Origin: an uncultured Granulicatella sp.
Lineage (GTDB): Bacteria > Bacillota > Bacilli > Lactobacillales > Aerococcaceae
Assembly (NCBI GenBank): GCA_900551535.1
Contig: URWJ01000094.1
Span: forward strand, 1-5,962
Length of the DNA stretch: 5,962 nt
Reading direction: 5' to 3'
A program made the translations under genes and the position numbers. The notes beneath the pieces are model-generated. The model ran no database searches and had not been told where the DNA came from. It saw only the letters and a program-made list of their open reading frames with translations. How positions within the stretch are numbered: the first letter of the stretch is position 1; each line of letters starts with the position of its first letter. Of the stretch, positions 1 to 5,784 are shown in pieces.

Positions 1-1
1 T

Positions 2-493
2 AGACATCTTTTGGATGAACTGTTCAAAAAGTATGAAGGACTTATTGTCGGTTCACCAGGGAAATCCGTTCAAAATTTAGCGCCGATTCCTCTAGAAGGT
101 GGAACGGAAGAAACGTTGAGTGTTGACTATGGAAAACCTTTTGTTGCAGCCGTTCCAAAAGGGACTGCCCTTAGCCAAATTAAAATAGGCTTTATTCCGT
201 TAGATGAGTTGAAAACAGAAGATGGAAAAGTAAAAGCGCCTGTTCAAGCAGGACAAACGGTCGGAACATTGACCTTTGAAATGCCAGGTGAAAATCTAGG
301 ATATGTAGATGGTAAGGATCACGGAACAGTAGAAGCATTAGCTGCTTACGATGTGGAGCAATCGAATGTGGTCACAGAAAGTGTCCGTGGAGCAAAAGGT
401 TTTGTTGGACAAGTTGTTCAAAAAGTTCAAAACTTCTTTGGAAATGTATGGAGCGAAATTCAAAATGTATTTACGCCAACAGCCTCTAAATAA
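2..493 (+). CDS. dacA: D-alanyl-D-alanine carboxypeptidase (DacA/PBP5 type), 3' end only
   Basis: This is the C-terminal part of a low-molecular-weight penicillin-binding protein. Such enzymes remove the terminal D-Ala from peptidoglycan pentapeptides on the outer face of the membrane. The frame is open to the left edge (it begins RHLLDELFKKYE), so the gene is 5'-truncated by the window. The TTG at position 11 is internal, not a start. About 163 residues remain, and the catalytic SxxK, SxN and KTG motifs lie outside. Visible parts are the beta-rich PBP5 C-terminal domain (about residues 27-122 of the fragment, including KGTALSQIKIGFIPLDEL and VQAGQTVGTLTF) and a terminal amphipathic helix (about 130-155, GFVGQVVQKVQNFFGNVWSE), typical of the DacA membrane anchor. 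The gene ends with TAA and no strong terminator follows; the serS promoter starts 16 bases later. In Bacillus subtilis dacA lies just upstream of pdxS-pdxT-serS, and here serS follows directly. Another DacA-family paralogue cannot be excluded. Confidence 0.9.
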   Translation, partial: RHLLDELFKKYEGLIVGSPGKSVQNLAPIPLEGGTEETLSVDYGKPFVAAVPKGTALSQIKIGFIPLDELKTEDGKVKAPVQAGQTVGTLTFEMPGENLGYVDGKDHGTVEALAAYDVEQSNVVTESVRGAKGFVGQVVQKVQNFFGNVWSEIQNVFTPTASK

Positions 494-509
494 AAATACA
501 GTAAAAGGC

Positions 510-538
510 TTGCACTTTTTGCTTAGGGCGTGTACAAT
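510..538 (+). promoter_or_regulatory. Sigma-A-type promoter of the serS T-box leader
   Basis: TTGCAC (510-515) and TACAAT (533-538) are separated by exactly 17 bases, close to the TTGACA/TATAAT consensus. Transcription would begin near 545, just before the first T-box stem, so this position is consistent with the leader it must drive. A weak AAAAG/CTTTT pairing around 504-520 overlaps the -35 box but is too poor to call a dacA terminator, so some read-through from dacA is likely. Confidence 0.75.
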
Positions 539-550
539 CTTAGACAAATG

Positions 551-787
551 ATACAGTATGAATAGTACCTGCGATCCTTTTGTAGAGAGCTAGTGGTTGG
601 TGAAAACTAGTAAAGAGAGACCAGCGAATCCACATACGGTGCGAGAGCGAAAACATTGATTAAGCTATCCGGAGAAAACCGTTATCCCACAAATGAGCGC
701 AATGGAAACATTGAAACCGGGTGGTACCGCGAAGAAAATTACTCTACTTCGTCCCTTAGACAATTGTCGGGGACGGAGTATTTTTTT
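551..787 (+). promoter_or_regulatory. T-box leader, serine (UCC) specific, controlling serS
   Basis: This is a tRNA-sensing transcriptional riboswitch: uncharged tRNA-Ser stabilises an antiterminator and lets RNA polymerase reach serS. Stem I is closed by GTATG (556-560) with CATAC (633-637). The specifier loop has the AGTA motif (564-567) on its 5' side and the serine codon TCC (629-631) within GAATCCA on its 3' side. The distal part shows the AGAGAG bulge (584-589) and a hairpin CTAGT/ACTAG (590-594, 606-610) whose loop starts GGTTGGTG. The CGTTATC segment (680-686) is typical of the middle of these leaders. The hallmark T-box sequence AAACCGGGTGGTACCGCG is at 714-731. The antiterminator pairs GGG (719-721) with CCC (753-755) and GCGAAG (729-734) with CTTCGT (747-752), bulging out TGGTACC (722-728), of which TGGT reads the tRNA 3' end. 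The same CTTCGTCCC is needed by the terminator, so the two folds exclude each other. Confidence 0.97.
745..787 (+). terminator. Regulated intrinsic terminator of the serS T-box
   Basis: TACTTCGTCCC (745-755) pairs with GGGACGGAGTA (770-780), giving 11 base pairs with one G-U, followed by seven Ts (781-787). The loop 756-769 contains the small palindrome GACAATTGTC (759-768). The 5' arm is shared with the antiterminator, so termination is the default when tRNA-Ser is charged. Confidence 0.93.
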
Positions 788-817
788 ATACTGAAAACAT
801 AAAATGGAGGGAAAAGT

Positions 818-2128
818 ATGCTAGATATCAAACGCATTCGTGAAAATTTTGAAGAAGTGGCTACAGCTCTAGGAAACCGTGGAGTTGACCGCGCAACAGT
901 GGAAGAGTTACGTGACTTAGATGAAGAACGTCGCGCGCTCATCACAAAAACAGAACAATTAAAACAATACCGTAACACGGTAACAGAAGAAATCTCTCTT
1001 CTAAAACGCAACAAGGAAGACGCAACAGAGAAAATCGCTGAAATGAAACAAGTCGGCGAAGACATCAAAGCAACGGACGCTCATTTAGCCGAAGTGGAAG
1101 AAAAAGTAGAATACATCGCATCTCGCTTACCAAACACAGCTGCAGAAGGCGTGCCAGTAGGGGCAGACGAAACAGAAAACGTTGAAATCCGCCGTGAAGG
1201 AACTCCTCGCGTATTCGACTTCGAACCAAAACCTCACTGGGAAGTGGCAGAAGCTTTAGATATCTTAGACTTCGAACGCGGAGCTAAAGTATCAGGAAGC
1301 CGTTTCTTATACTATAAAGGCCTTGGAGCTCGCTTAGAACGTGCCATCTACAACTACATGCTTGATTTACACGTTGAAAAACATGGCTACACTGAAATGA
1401 TCACACCATACATGGTAAACGAACAATCAATGTACGGTACAGGTCAATTCCCTAAATTCAAAGAAGATGTGTTCCAATTAACAGACGAACGCAATTTAAC
1501 ATTAATCCCAACAGCGGAAGTGCCACTTACAAACTACTACGCAAACGAAATCTTAGACGAAGCGCAATTACCAATCTACTTCACAGCGCTTAGCCCATCA
1601 TTCCGTTCTGAAGCTGGTAGTGCAGGTCGCGACACTCGTGGATTAATCCGTCTTCACCAATTTAACAAAGTAGAAATGGTGAAATTCGCAAAACCAGAAG
1701 ATTCATTCGATGAATTAGAAAAAATGACAGACAACGCAGAAGATGTACTACGCGGATTAGGCTTACCATTCCGTACAATCGTGTTATGTACTGGCGACAT
1801 GGGATTCTCAGCTTCTAAGACTTATGACGTTGAAGTGTGGATTCCAGCGCAAGATACTTACCGCGAAATCAGTTCTTGCTCAAACTGTGTGGACTTCCAA
1901 GCGCGTCGTGCGAAAATTCGTTTCCGTCGTGAAGACAGCGGCAAGATTGAATTGGTGCACACATTGAATGGTTCAGGGTTGGCAGTAGGACGTACTGTGG
2001 CAGCTATCCTTGAAAACTACCAGAATGAAGATGGTAGCGTGACAATCCCTGAAGTGCTTGTACCATACATGGGTGGCGTTACAAAAATTGGTAAAAAGGA
2101 ACTTTGTTCCAATAAAAAGATGAAATAG
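818..2128 (+). CDS. serS: Seryl-tRNA synthetase
   Basis: This class II synthetase charges tRNA-Ser (and tRNA-Sec where present) with serine, via seryl-adenylate, in the cytoplasm. The product has 436 residues. Residues 1-105 form the N-terminal tRNA-binding arm, a long charged coiled coil (about 27-100). The catalytic domain follows: the TAEVPLTN serine-site segment (232-239), motif 2 from SFRSEAG to FNKVEM (261-287) with its conserved arginines, and motif 3 NGSGLAVGRTVAAILEN (384-400). The ATG at 818 has GGAGGG (806-811) six bases upstream and yields the canonical start MLDIKRIREN. Expression is controlled by the T-box upstream. Oddity: family members usually end shortly after the PYMGG segment (417-420), but this protein continues with about 16 residues. 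The last eight (LCSNKKMK) are encoded by the left arm of repeat copy A, suggesting that the element was acquired at, or shaped, the 3' end of the gene. Confidence 0.98.
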   Translation: MLDIKRIRENFEEVATALGNRGVDRATVEELRDLDEERRALITKTEQLKQYRNTVTEEISLLKRNKEDATEKIAEMKQVGEDIKATDAHLAEVEEKVEYIASRLPNTAAEGVPVGADETENVEIRREGTPRVFDFEPKPHWEVAEALDILDFERGAKVSGSRFLYYKGLGARLERAIYNYMLDLHVEKHGYTEMITPYMVNEQSMYGTGQFPKFKEDVFQLTDERNLTLIPTAEVPLTNYYANEILDEAQLPIYFTALSPSFRSEAGSAGRDTRGLIRLHQFNKVEMVKFAKPEDSFDELEKMTDNAEDVLRGLGLPFRTIVLCTGDMGFSASKTYDVEVWIPAQDTYREISSCSNCVDFQARRAKIRFRREDSGKIELVHTLNGSGLAVGRTVAAILENYQNEDGSVTIPEVLVPYMGGVTKIGKKELCSNKKMK

Positions 2129-2364
2129 GGTGGAGCAGTCATAAGCTTCGGACTTCCCTAGACATCTTCATAGTAAAGGCTATAAGGGCACCGGGTTGAG
2201 CCAAGGTCTCAACTCCTGCCGAACTTCAAAGAGGGGCATTGCGGATAAACCGCAGTGCCCCTCTAATTCATTTCGGCTGCAAATCCTTATAGATTTTACT
2301 ATAGAGCCTGGATAGTCCTCCGCTTATTTTATTCGAAGAGCCTTCATCTTTTTATTGGAACAAA
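2103..2364 (+). repeat. Structured element, copy A (serS 3' end / 3' UTR)
   Basis: The outer arms are a perfect 22-base inverted repeat (2103-2124 with 2343-2364), which includes AATAAAAA (2111-2118) and TTTTTATT (2349-2356). Further inside pair ATAAGC/GCTTAT (2141-2146, 2322-2327), GGACT/AGTCC (2150-2154, 2314-2318), ATAGTAAA/TTTACTAT (2170-2177, 2295-2302) and CTATAAGG/CCTTATAG (2180-2187, 2285-2292). The core (2188-2281) folds as a three-way junction: closing helix GCA/TGC (2188-2190, 2278-2280); hairpin GTTGAG/CTCAAC (2195-2200, 2208-2213) with loop CCAAGGT; and helix GCCGAA/TTCGGC (2218-2223, 2272-2277) carrying a central hairpin, GAGGGGCA-TGCGG with CCGCA-TGCCCCTC (2231-2263). The central hairpin lacks a following T-run, so it is not itself a terminator. 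The outermost pairing followed by TTTTTATT could end transcription. The core matches copy B on the other strand. The function is unknown; it could be a conserved RNA or a miniature inverted-repeat mobile element. Confidence 0.85.
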
Positions 2365-2580
2365 TCCTTTTTATTTTCCTCTTCAGTTAGTGAAGTGCTT
2401 CAAAGATTGTCCTCCAGGAAGGTTAGGACGGAGAAGAAAGTGCCATGCACGTTCCGCCTCTTTTCCTTTCCCTGCCATCCAGAAATACGCTTCACACAGA
2501 CCAAGTCACACTGACAAACTATTTAAAACTTCATCCAACAATATTTCATGCACAGGTTTTACGCAGTCTGAATGCAATCC
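2365..2580. other. Spacer between the two structured elements; no convincing gene
   Basis: These 216 bases between the facing elements contain no promoter, ribosome site or RNA gene that I can support. On the minus strand one frame reads fairly naturally from about 2592 to a TGA at 2383-2385 (RVFIGLHSDCVKPVHEILL near the start, WMAGKGKEAERAWHFLLRPN further on), broken once by a TGA at about 2503-2505. There is no start codon with a ribosome site. It could be a decayed gene remnant, but the other frames also contain open stretches, so chance cannot be excluded. Confidence 0.3.
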
Positions 2581-2773
2581 AATAAAAACACGAAAGCTCC
2601 TCGGAGACTATAGTAGTGAGAATAGCGAGTGCAACCGAAGAGAATTACGGACTCTGGAAATTTATTTTCTAGAGTCCGTTTGAAATTCGGTAGGAATTGA
2701 GACTTCGGCTCAATCCGGTGCAGCTGTTCTCACTACTATGTAGGCCTCCGAAGGAGCTAATAGTGTTTTTATT
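2581..2773 (-). repeat. Structured element, copy B (3' UTR of the minus-strand phosphodiesterase gene)
   Basis: The ends are a perfect 11-base inverted repeat, AATAAAAACAC (2581-2591) with GTGTTTTTATT (2763-2773). Inner arms are AGCTCCT/AGGAGCT (2595-2601, 2752-2758), GGAG/CTCC (2603-2606, 2746-2749) and a perfect 13-base pairing ATAGTAGTGAGAA/TTCTCACTACTAT (2610-2622, 2727-2739). Read on the minus strand, the core repeats the plan of copy A: hairpin ATTGAG/CTCAAT (2714-2709 with 2701-2696; 7-base loop), helix ACCGAA/TTCGGT (2691-2686 with 2639-2634), and a 14-bp central hairpin (2647-2660 with 2666-2679) of different sequence. On the minus strand it begins directly after the phosphodiesterase stop codon and ends in TTTTTATT, so it would form the 3' UTR and possibly the terminator of that transcript. 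Its function is unknown. Confidence 0.85.
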
Positions 2774-4558
2774 TTATTTAGAAAAGCTCACATTCAACGT
2801 GCGTAAGAAGCGGTCCATTAAACTGTTGTTGGTTTTGTGCTCCTCCTGAATGGCTTTGGCGAGCGCGACTTTGTCTGTGATGATCCCGTTTACCGGGCTG
2901 TCTACGTATTTCTGGAGGGCTTCATCCGTATTAATGGTCCAGACAAACACCTCATGTCCTGTCTCCTGCGCATGCAGTACTGCCAGTTCCTGATAAGAAA
3001 AGTCTTCTACCACATAGAAATCCACCTTCGCGTCCCCGAATCCACCAAATTGGATTGGAATCACAAAACCAGTCGTGATTTCCGGTGCTTTTGCCTCGAG
3101 TTCTTCCATAACTTTCAAATCAAGGGACATGACCTTGTTTGAATTATCGATGGCGAGCTCTTTGTATTTTGCGATGAAAAGATCCACGTAGTTTGCAGGT
3201 TCACCGCCATGTGGCTTGAGCTCGATGACAAGCGGCATGCCGATTTCTTTGGCTGCTCTGAAAAACTCTTCAAAAGTAGGAATGTGGCTCTTGAATCCGT
3301 CTTGTTCAATCGGAAGACCACGAACCTCGTCTAGGGTCATGTCTTGCACGCGTTTATTCAGGCCGGCTAATCGTTTCAAGTTGTAGTCGTGCATGACGAC
3401 GAATTGATTGTCTTTTGTCAGAAGAATATCCATCTCCACCATATTGGCGCCAGCTTCTTTGGCTGCTTTGATGCCTTCAATTGAATTCTCAACAGCCTCG
3501 TCAACATAGCCACGGTGCCCGATGATGATAGGGTCATTGGCCGACTCAGTTCTGTATGTGGTGAGTGTTGTGAGAACCCCGCTTCCTATTACAAAGATGA
3601 GGGCGGCGGTTGTGACGATGGTACGCTTATGTTTGATTTCCTCGTGGTGGTGATACACTTCAAGCGACGCCAATTTATGATCATGAATGATTTTTGTCAT
3701 CACAATAAAAGTAGCAATCTTCGTATAGAGGATGATAAATCCTTGAAGCAATTTTGCGACGGCGAGGACACTACTTAAAAGAAGTGTATTTGAGCCATTT
3801 GGGTCTAGAAATTCAACGAGCGCGACACTACCAATCGAGATGAAAATAACAAGAATGGCTAGCACCCCTTCGACGACTGCCGAAATCAGGAGTAATCGCC
3901 AAACGTTTTTCTTCGTCAGCTTCCAACTTGTGATGATATTTTTTGTAAATGGCTGGTCGGTTAGAATCTGAAGCGGAATCGCAAGCGAGCTTCGTGCGTG
4001 AAAGTAGAGCAGCACAACGACCAGTCCTAAGTAGAAGAGAGTACCGGCACTCGTCTTAGTGATTTCACCCGTAATAAATTCTGGAATGGTAATCTTTTTA
4101 GAAATAAACGTCAGCTCACCGATATTGACGATGGGCAAGAGTGTTAAAAAGTACAGCCAGAACGTAATAAAGTGGCCATTTAGCAGCTGTTTCAGTTCTG
4201 AGAACGCATTTTGAATACTACTGCGCCATGAAAAATGAATGCCGCGAATCGTTCCGTAAATCATGAAGATGAGAATCGAGAACTCCATGAAGATAAGAAA
4301 CGCGAACGCCAATAAATAGAGAATCAGGAGCGGGATGGACCCCGGACTGAGTAGTACCGTCTTGAAATTGGCGAAGTTCAAATTGGATTGCCCAGTAATA
4401 AAGAGCATTCCGCGAAAAATAAGCGTTAAAAATCCGAATCCAAACACGGATATAAAAAATTGTAAGAAAATGGAATTGCGTAAATACATCCAGCTGTTTT
4501 GCGTTAAATTGCCTAATGTAAAGCGGATGGTTTTCCATACGGGGATTTTTTGATTCAT
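2774..4558 (-). CDS. Membrane-anchored glycerophosphodiester phosphodiesterase
   Basis: GDPD enzymes hydrolyse glycerophosphodiesters to sn-glycerol 3-phosphate and an alcohol. Membrane-fused forms in Gram-positives may act on phospholipid or teichoic-acid-derived products. The product has 594 residues. Residues 1-335 form a multi-span membrane domain, with hydrophobic segments near 30-56, 74-102, 128-146, 171-197, 222-250, 259-290 and 312-332. This matches the GDPD-associated membrane domain layout. The catalytic domain (about 343-570) follows, with HRG (348-350), E375 and D377 in VEMD, H390 in MHD, and ELK (446-448): the full set of GDPD metal-binding and catalytic residues. I chose the ATG at 4558 (MNQKIPVWK) because GGAGG lies four bases upstream (4563-4567). 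The upstream in-frame ATG at 4621 lacks such a site and would only add MLFFFVRAKV. It diverges from the lipoprotein gene. The physiological substrate cannot be read from the sequence. Confidence 0.95.
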   Translation of the reverse strand: MNQKIPVWKTIRFTLGNLTQNSWMYLRNSIFLQFFISVFGFGFLTLIFRGMLFITGQSNLNFANFKTVLLSPGSIPLLILYLLAFAFLIFMEFSILIFMIYGTIRGIHFSWRSSIQNAFSELKQLLNGHFITFWLYFLTLLPIVNIGELTFISKKITIPEFITGEITKTSAGTLFYLGLVVVLLYFHARSSLAIPLQILTDQPFTKNIITSWKLTKKNVWRLLLISAVVEGVLAILVIFISIGSVALVEFLDPNGSNTLLLSSVLAVAKLLQGFIILYTKIATFIVMTKIIHDHKLASLEVYHHHEEIKHKRTIVTTAALIFVIGSGVLTTLTTYRTESANDPIIIGHRGYVDEAVENSIEGIKAAKEAGANMVEMDILLTKDNQFVVMHDYNLKRLAGLNKRVQDMTLDEVRGLPIEQDGFKSHIPTFEEFFRAAKEIGMPLVIELKPHGGEPANYVDLFIAKYKELAIDNSNKVMSLDLKVMEELEAKAPEITTGFVIPIQFGGFGDAKVDFYVVEDFSYQELAVLHAQETGHEVFVWTINTDEALQKYVDSPVNGIITDKVALAKAIQEEHKTNNSLMDRFLRTLNVSFSK

Positions 4559-4592
4559 AAAGCCTCCGATGTGTAAAAAGTTCGTTAGATTT

Positions 4593-4621
4593 ACCTTAGC
4601 ACGAACGAAAAAGAAGAGCAA
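4593..4621 (-). promoter_or_regulatory. Possible weak promoter of the phosphodiesterase gene
   Basis: On the minus strand, TTGCTC (4621-4616) is followed after 17 bases by TAAGGT (4598-4593), with a TG one base before the -10 box (extended -10). Both hexamers are poor, so the call rests mainly on spacing, the TGn motif and position about 26 bases before the ribosome site. Confidence 0.35.
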
Positions 4622-4632
4622 GTTACTCCAAA

Positions 4633-4652
4633 ACAGTATTGAAAAATACTGT
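4633..4652. promoter_or_regulatory. Perfect inverted repeat over the -35 box; candidate operator
   Basis: ACAGTATT (4633-4640), a GAAA spacer and AATACTGT (4645-4652) form a perfect 8-bp inverted repeat. It covers the whole -35 hexamer TTGAAA of the lipoprotein promoter and lies just upstream of the proposed promoter of the divergent gene, so one bound protein could affect both. I cannot match it with confidence to a known regulator. As RNA it would be a GAAA-tetraloop hairpin, but it lies upstream of the rightward start site, so a DNA role is more likely. Confidence 0.6.
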
Positions 4653-4667
4653 AATAGAACTTATAAT
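4639..4667 (+). promoter_or_regulatory. Sigma-A-type promoter of the lipoprotein gene
   Basis: TTGAAA (4639-4644) and a consensus TATAAT (4662-4667) are 17 bases apart. The start point would be near 4674, giving a leader of about 38 bases before the ATG. This is the strongest promoter in the divergent region. Confidence 0.85.
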
Positions 4668-4711
4668 GGTGAAAGTAATCAAATAATAGAAAAGCTTTTC
4701 AGGAGGGAATC

Positions 4712-5725
4712 ATGAAAAAAAGACTGTTAACATTATTCTGTTTAGTAGCGACTGTGGTACTTGCTGCTTGTGGCGTGAAAAAAGTAGACGCTGGTGAATC
4801 TATCAAAACAACTTTTACCGGGTTAGATACAAAAGGGGAACTTGTATATCAAGTAGATACTCAAGAGTTAGTAAAAGAGTTCTTAGTAGCAAACCCTAAA
4901 GCAGATGCGAAAACAGAAGCAGAAGTTCGTGTTGCTGCAACAAAAGTGAAAGTAACACCAAGCAAGACAGAGGGATTATCAAACGACGACGAAATTACTT
5001 TCACATTCTCTTCAGATAAAGATGCTGAAAAATACTTTAATCTTCCAAAAGAAACAAAAGTGAAAGTCAGCGGATTAAAAGAAGCGAAAAAATTAACGGC
5101 TGAAGAATTAGCGAAAATTACTTCATTAGAAGTGGAAGGCTTTAACAAAGGTGGCCGTGCAGAAGTTCATGTGACAGATTCTAAATTGTCATTCTTACGT
5201 TTCAAAGTTGAAAACAATGGCAAATTAGAAAATGGAAAAGATGCCAAAATCGTGTTAGACGGTAACTTCGCTAACTTATTAGAAGACAGAGGTTATGTAT
5301 TAGAAGGCGACGGAAGCTTTACACTTCCTGTTAAAGGATTGAAGACAGTTGCTGAAAAACTTGATGACGCTAAGAACAAAGACGAAATTATTGCAAAACT
5401 AAAAGAAGAAGTGAATAAGAAATTTAGTGGAAATGATAAAGTAACATTTGATAAAACTTATTATCGTGGTCTAGCGAATAATGTTGATAATTCATATTCG
5501 TATGGGGATGAGATTGTTCGCGGTAATGGGAACTTAGTAATGACGCTTCAAGTGGAAACTAGCTTTGGATTCAAAAACGTGTATGCGGTTGGATTTACAA
5601 ATCTTATAACGAATGAAGAGGGCAAGATGGAACTTAAAGACGCACGTGTCATTTCAACAACGTATGCGGACTTTTCTACAGCAACTCAAAAATTAGAATC
5701 AATCGGTTATACAGAAGTTAAATAA
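4712..5725 (+). CDS. Putative lipoprotein of unknown function
   Basis: The protein has 337 residues. A basic start (MKKR), a hydrophobic stretch (5-19) and the lipobox LAAC, with cysteine 20, indicate a lipoprotein anchored on the outer face of the membrane after lipidation and type II signal peptidase cleavage. The mature part is lysine-rich and soluble. It seems to hold two related beta-rich units: about 40-128 (KGELVYQVD ... EITFTFS ... KVKVSGLK) and about 147-213 (GGRAEVHVTDSKL ... AKIVLDG ... SFTLPVKGLK), each ending in a V-x-GLK strand. A different C-terminal domain follows (about 245-337, with GNLVMTLQVETSFGFKNVYAV). The ATG at 4712 has AGGAGGG (4701-4707) four bases upstream. It is a single-gene unit with its own promoter and terminator, possibly regulated through the inverted repeat at 4633-4652. 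I do not recognise a catalytic or substrate-binding motif; a solute-binding or surface role is only conjecture. Confidence 0.92.
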   Translation: MKKRLLTLFCLVATVVLAACGVKKVDAGESIKTTFTGLDTKGELVYQVDTQELVKEFLVANPKADAKTEAEVRVAATKVKVTPSKTEGLSNDDEITFTFSSDKDAEKYFNLPKETKVKVSGLKEAKKLTAEELAKITSLEVEGFNKGGRAEVHVTDSKLSFLRFKVENNGKLENGKDAKIVLDGNFANLLEDRGYVLEGDGSFTLPVKGLKTVAEKLDDAKNKDEIIAKLKEEVNKKFSGNDKVTFDKTYYRGLANNVDNSYSYGDEIVRGNGNLVMTLQVETSFGFKNVYAVGFTNLITNEEGKMELKDARVISTTYADFSTATQKLESIGYTEVK

Positions 5726-5734
5726 TTGAATTAG

Positions 5735-5769
5735 AAATTGCTTGGAGAGTATTCTCCAAGCAATTTTTT
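5735..5769 (+). terminator. Strong intrinsic terminator after the lipoprotein gene
   Basis: AAATTGCTTGGAGA (5735-5748) and TCTCCAAGCAATTT (5753-5766) form a perfect 14-bp stem with a GTAT loop, ending in six Ts (5764-5769). It starts ten bases after the stop codon. The A-rich left foot gives only a short T-run equivalent on the other strand, so it works mainly rightward. Confidence 0.93.
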
Positions 5770-5784
5770 ATACGCGAGACCTCG

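Noticed and set aside
11..13. TTG as a start for the dacA fragment
   Set aside because: The frame is open to the window edge and encodes the usual residues before it; no ribosome site is present.
2231..2263. Central hairpin of copy A as the serS terminator
   Set aside because: It is followed by TAATTCATTTCGG rather than a T-run, and the same place in copy B holds an unrelated hairpin within a larger fold.
2390..2683. Plus-strand open frame of 97 codons between serS and the phosphodiesterase gene
   Set aside because: It has no ribosome site and an unnatural composition, and it runs through the central hairpin of element copy B.
2103..2773. The pair of elements as a composite transposon or CRISPR-like array
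   Set aside because: No transposase or repeat-spacer array is present, no target-site duplication is visible, and the two copies differ outside the core; separate elements at two gene ends explain the inverted arrangement more simply.
4559..4621. Longer start for the phosphodiesterase (ATG at 4621)
   Set aside because: It has no good ribosome site and would place the start inside the proposed promoter; the ATG at 4558 has GGAGG upstream and gives a natural membrane-protein N-terminus.
4861..5148. Minus-strand open frame inside the lipoprotein gene
   Set aside because: It is a shadow of the well-supported plus-strand gene, with no ribosome site or promoter.
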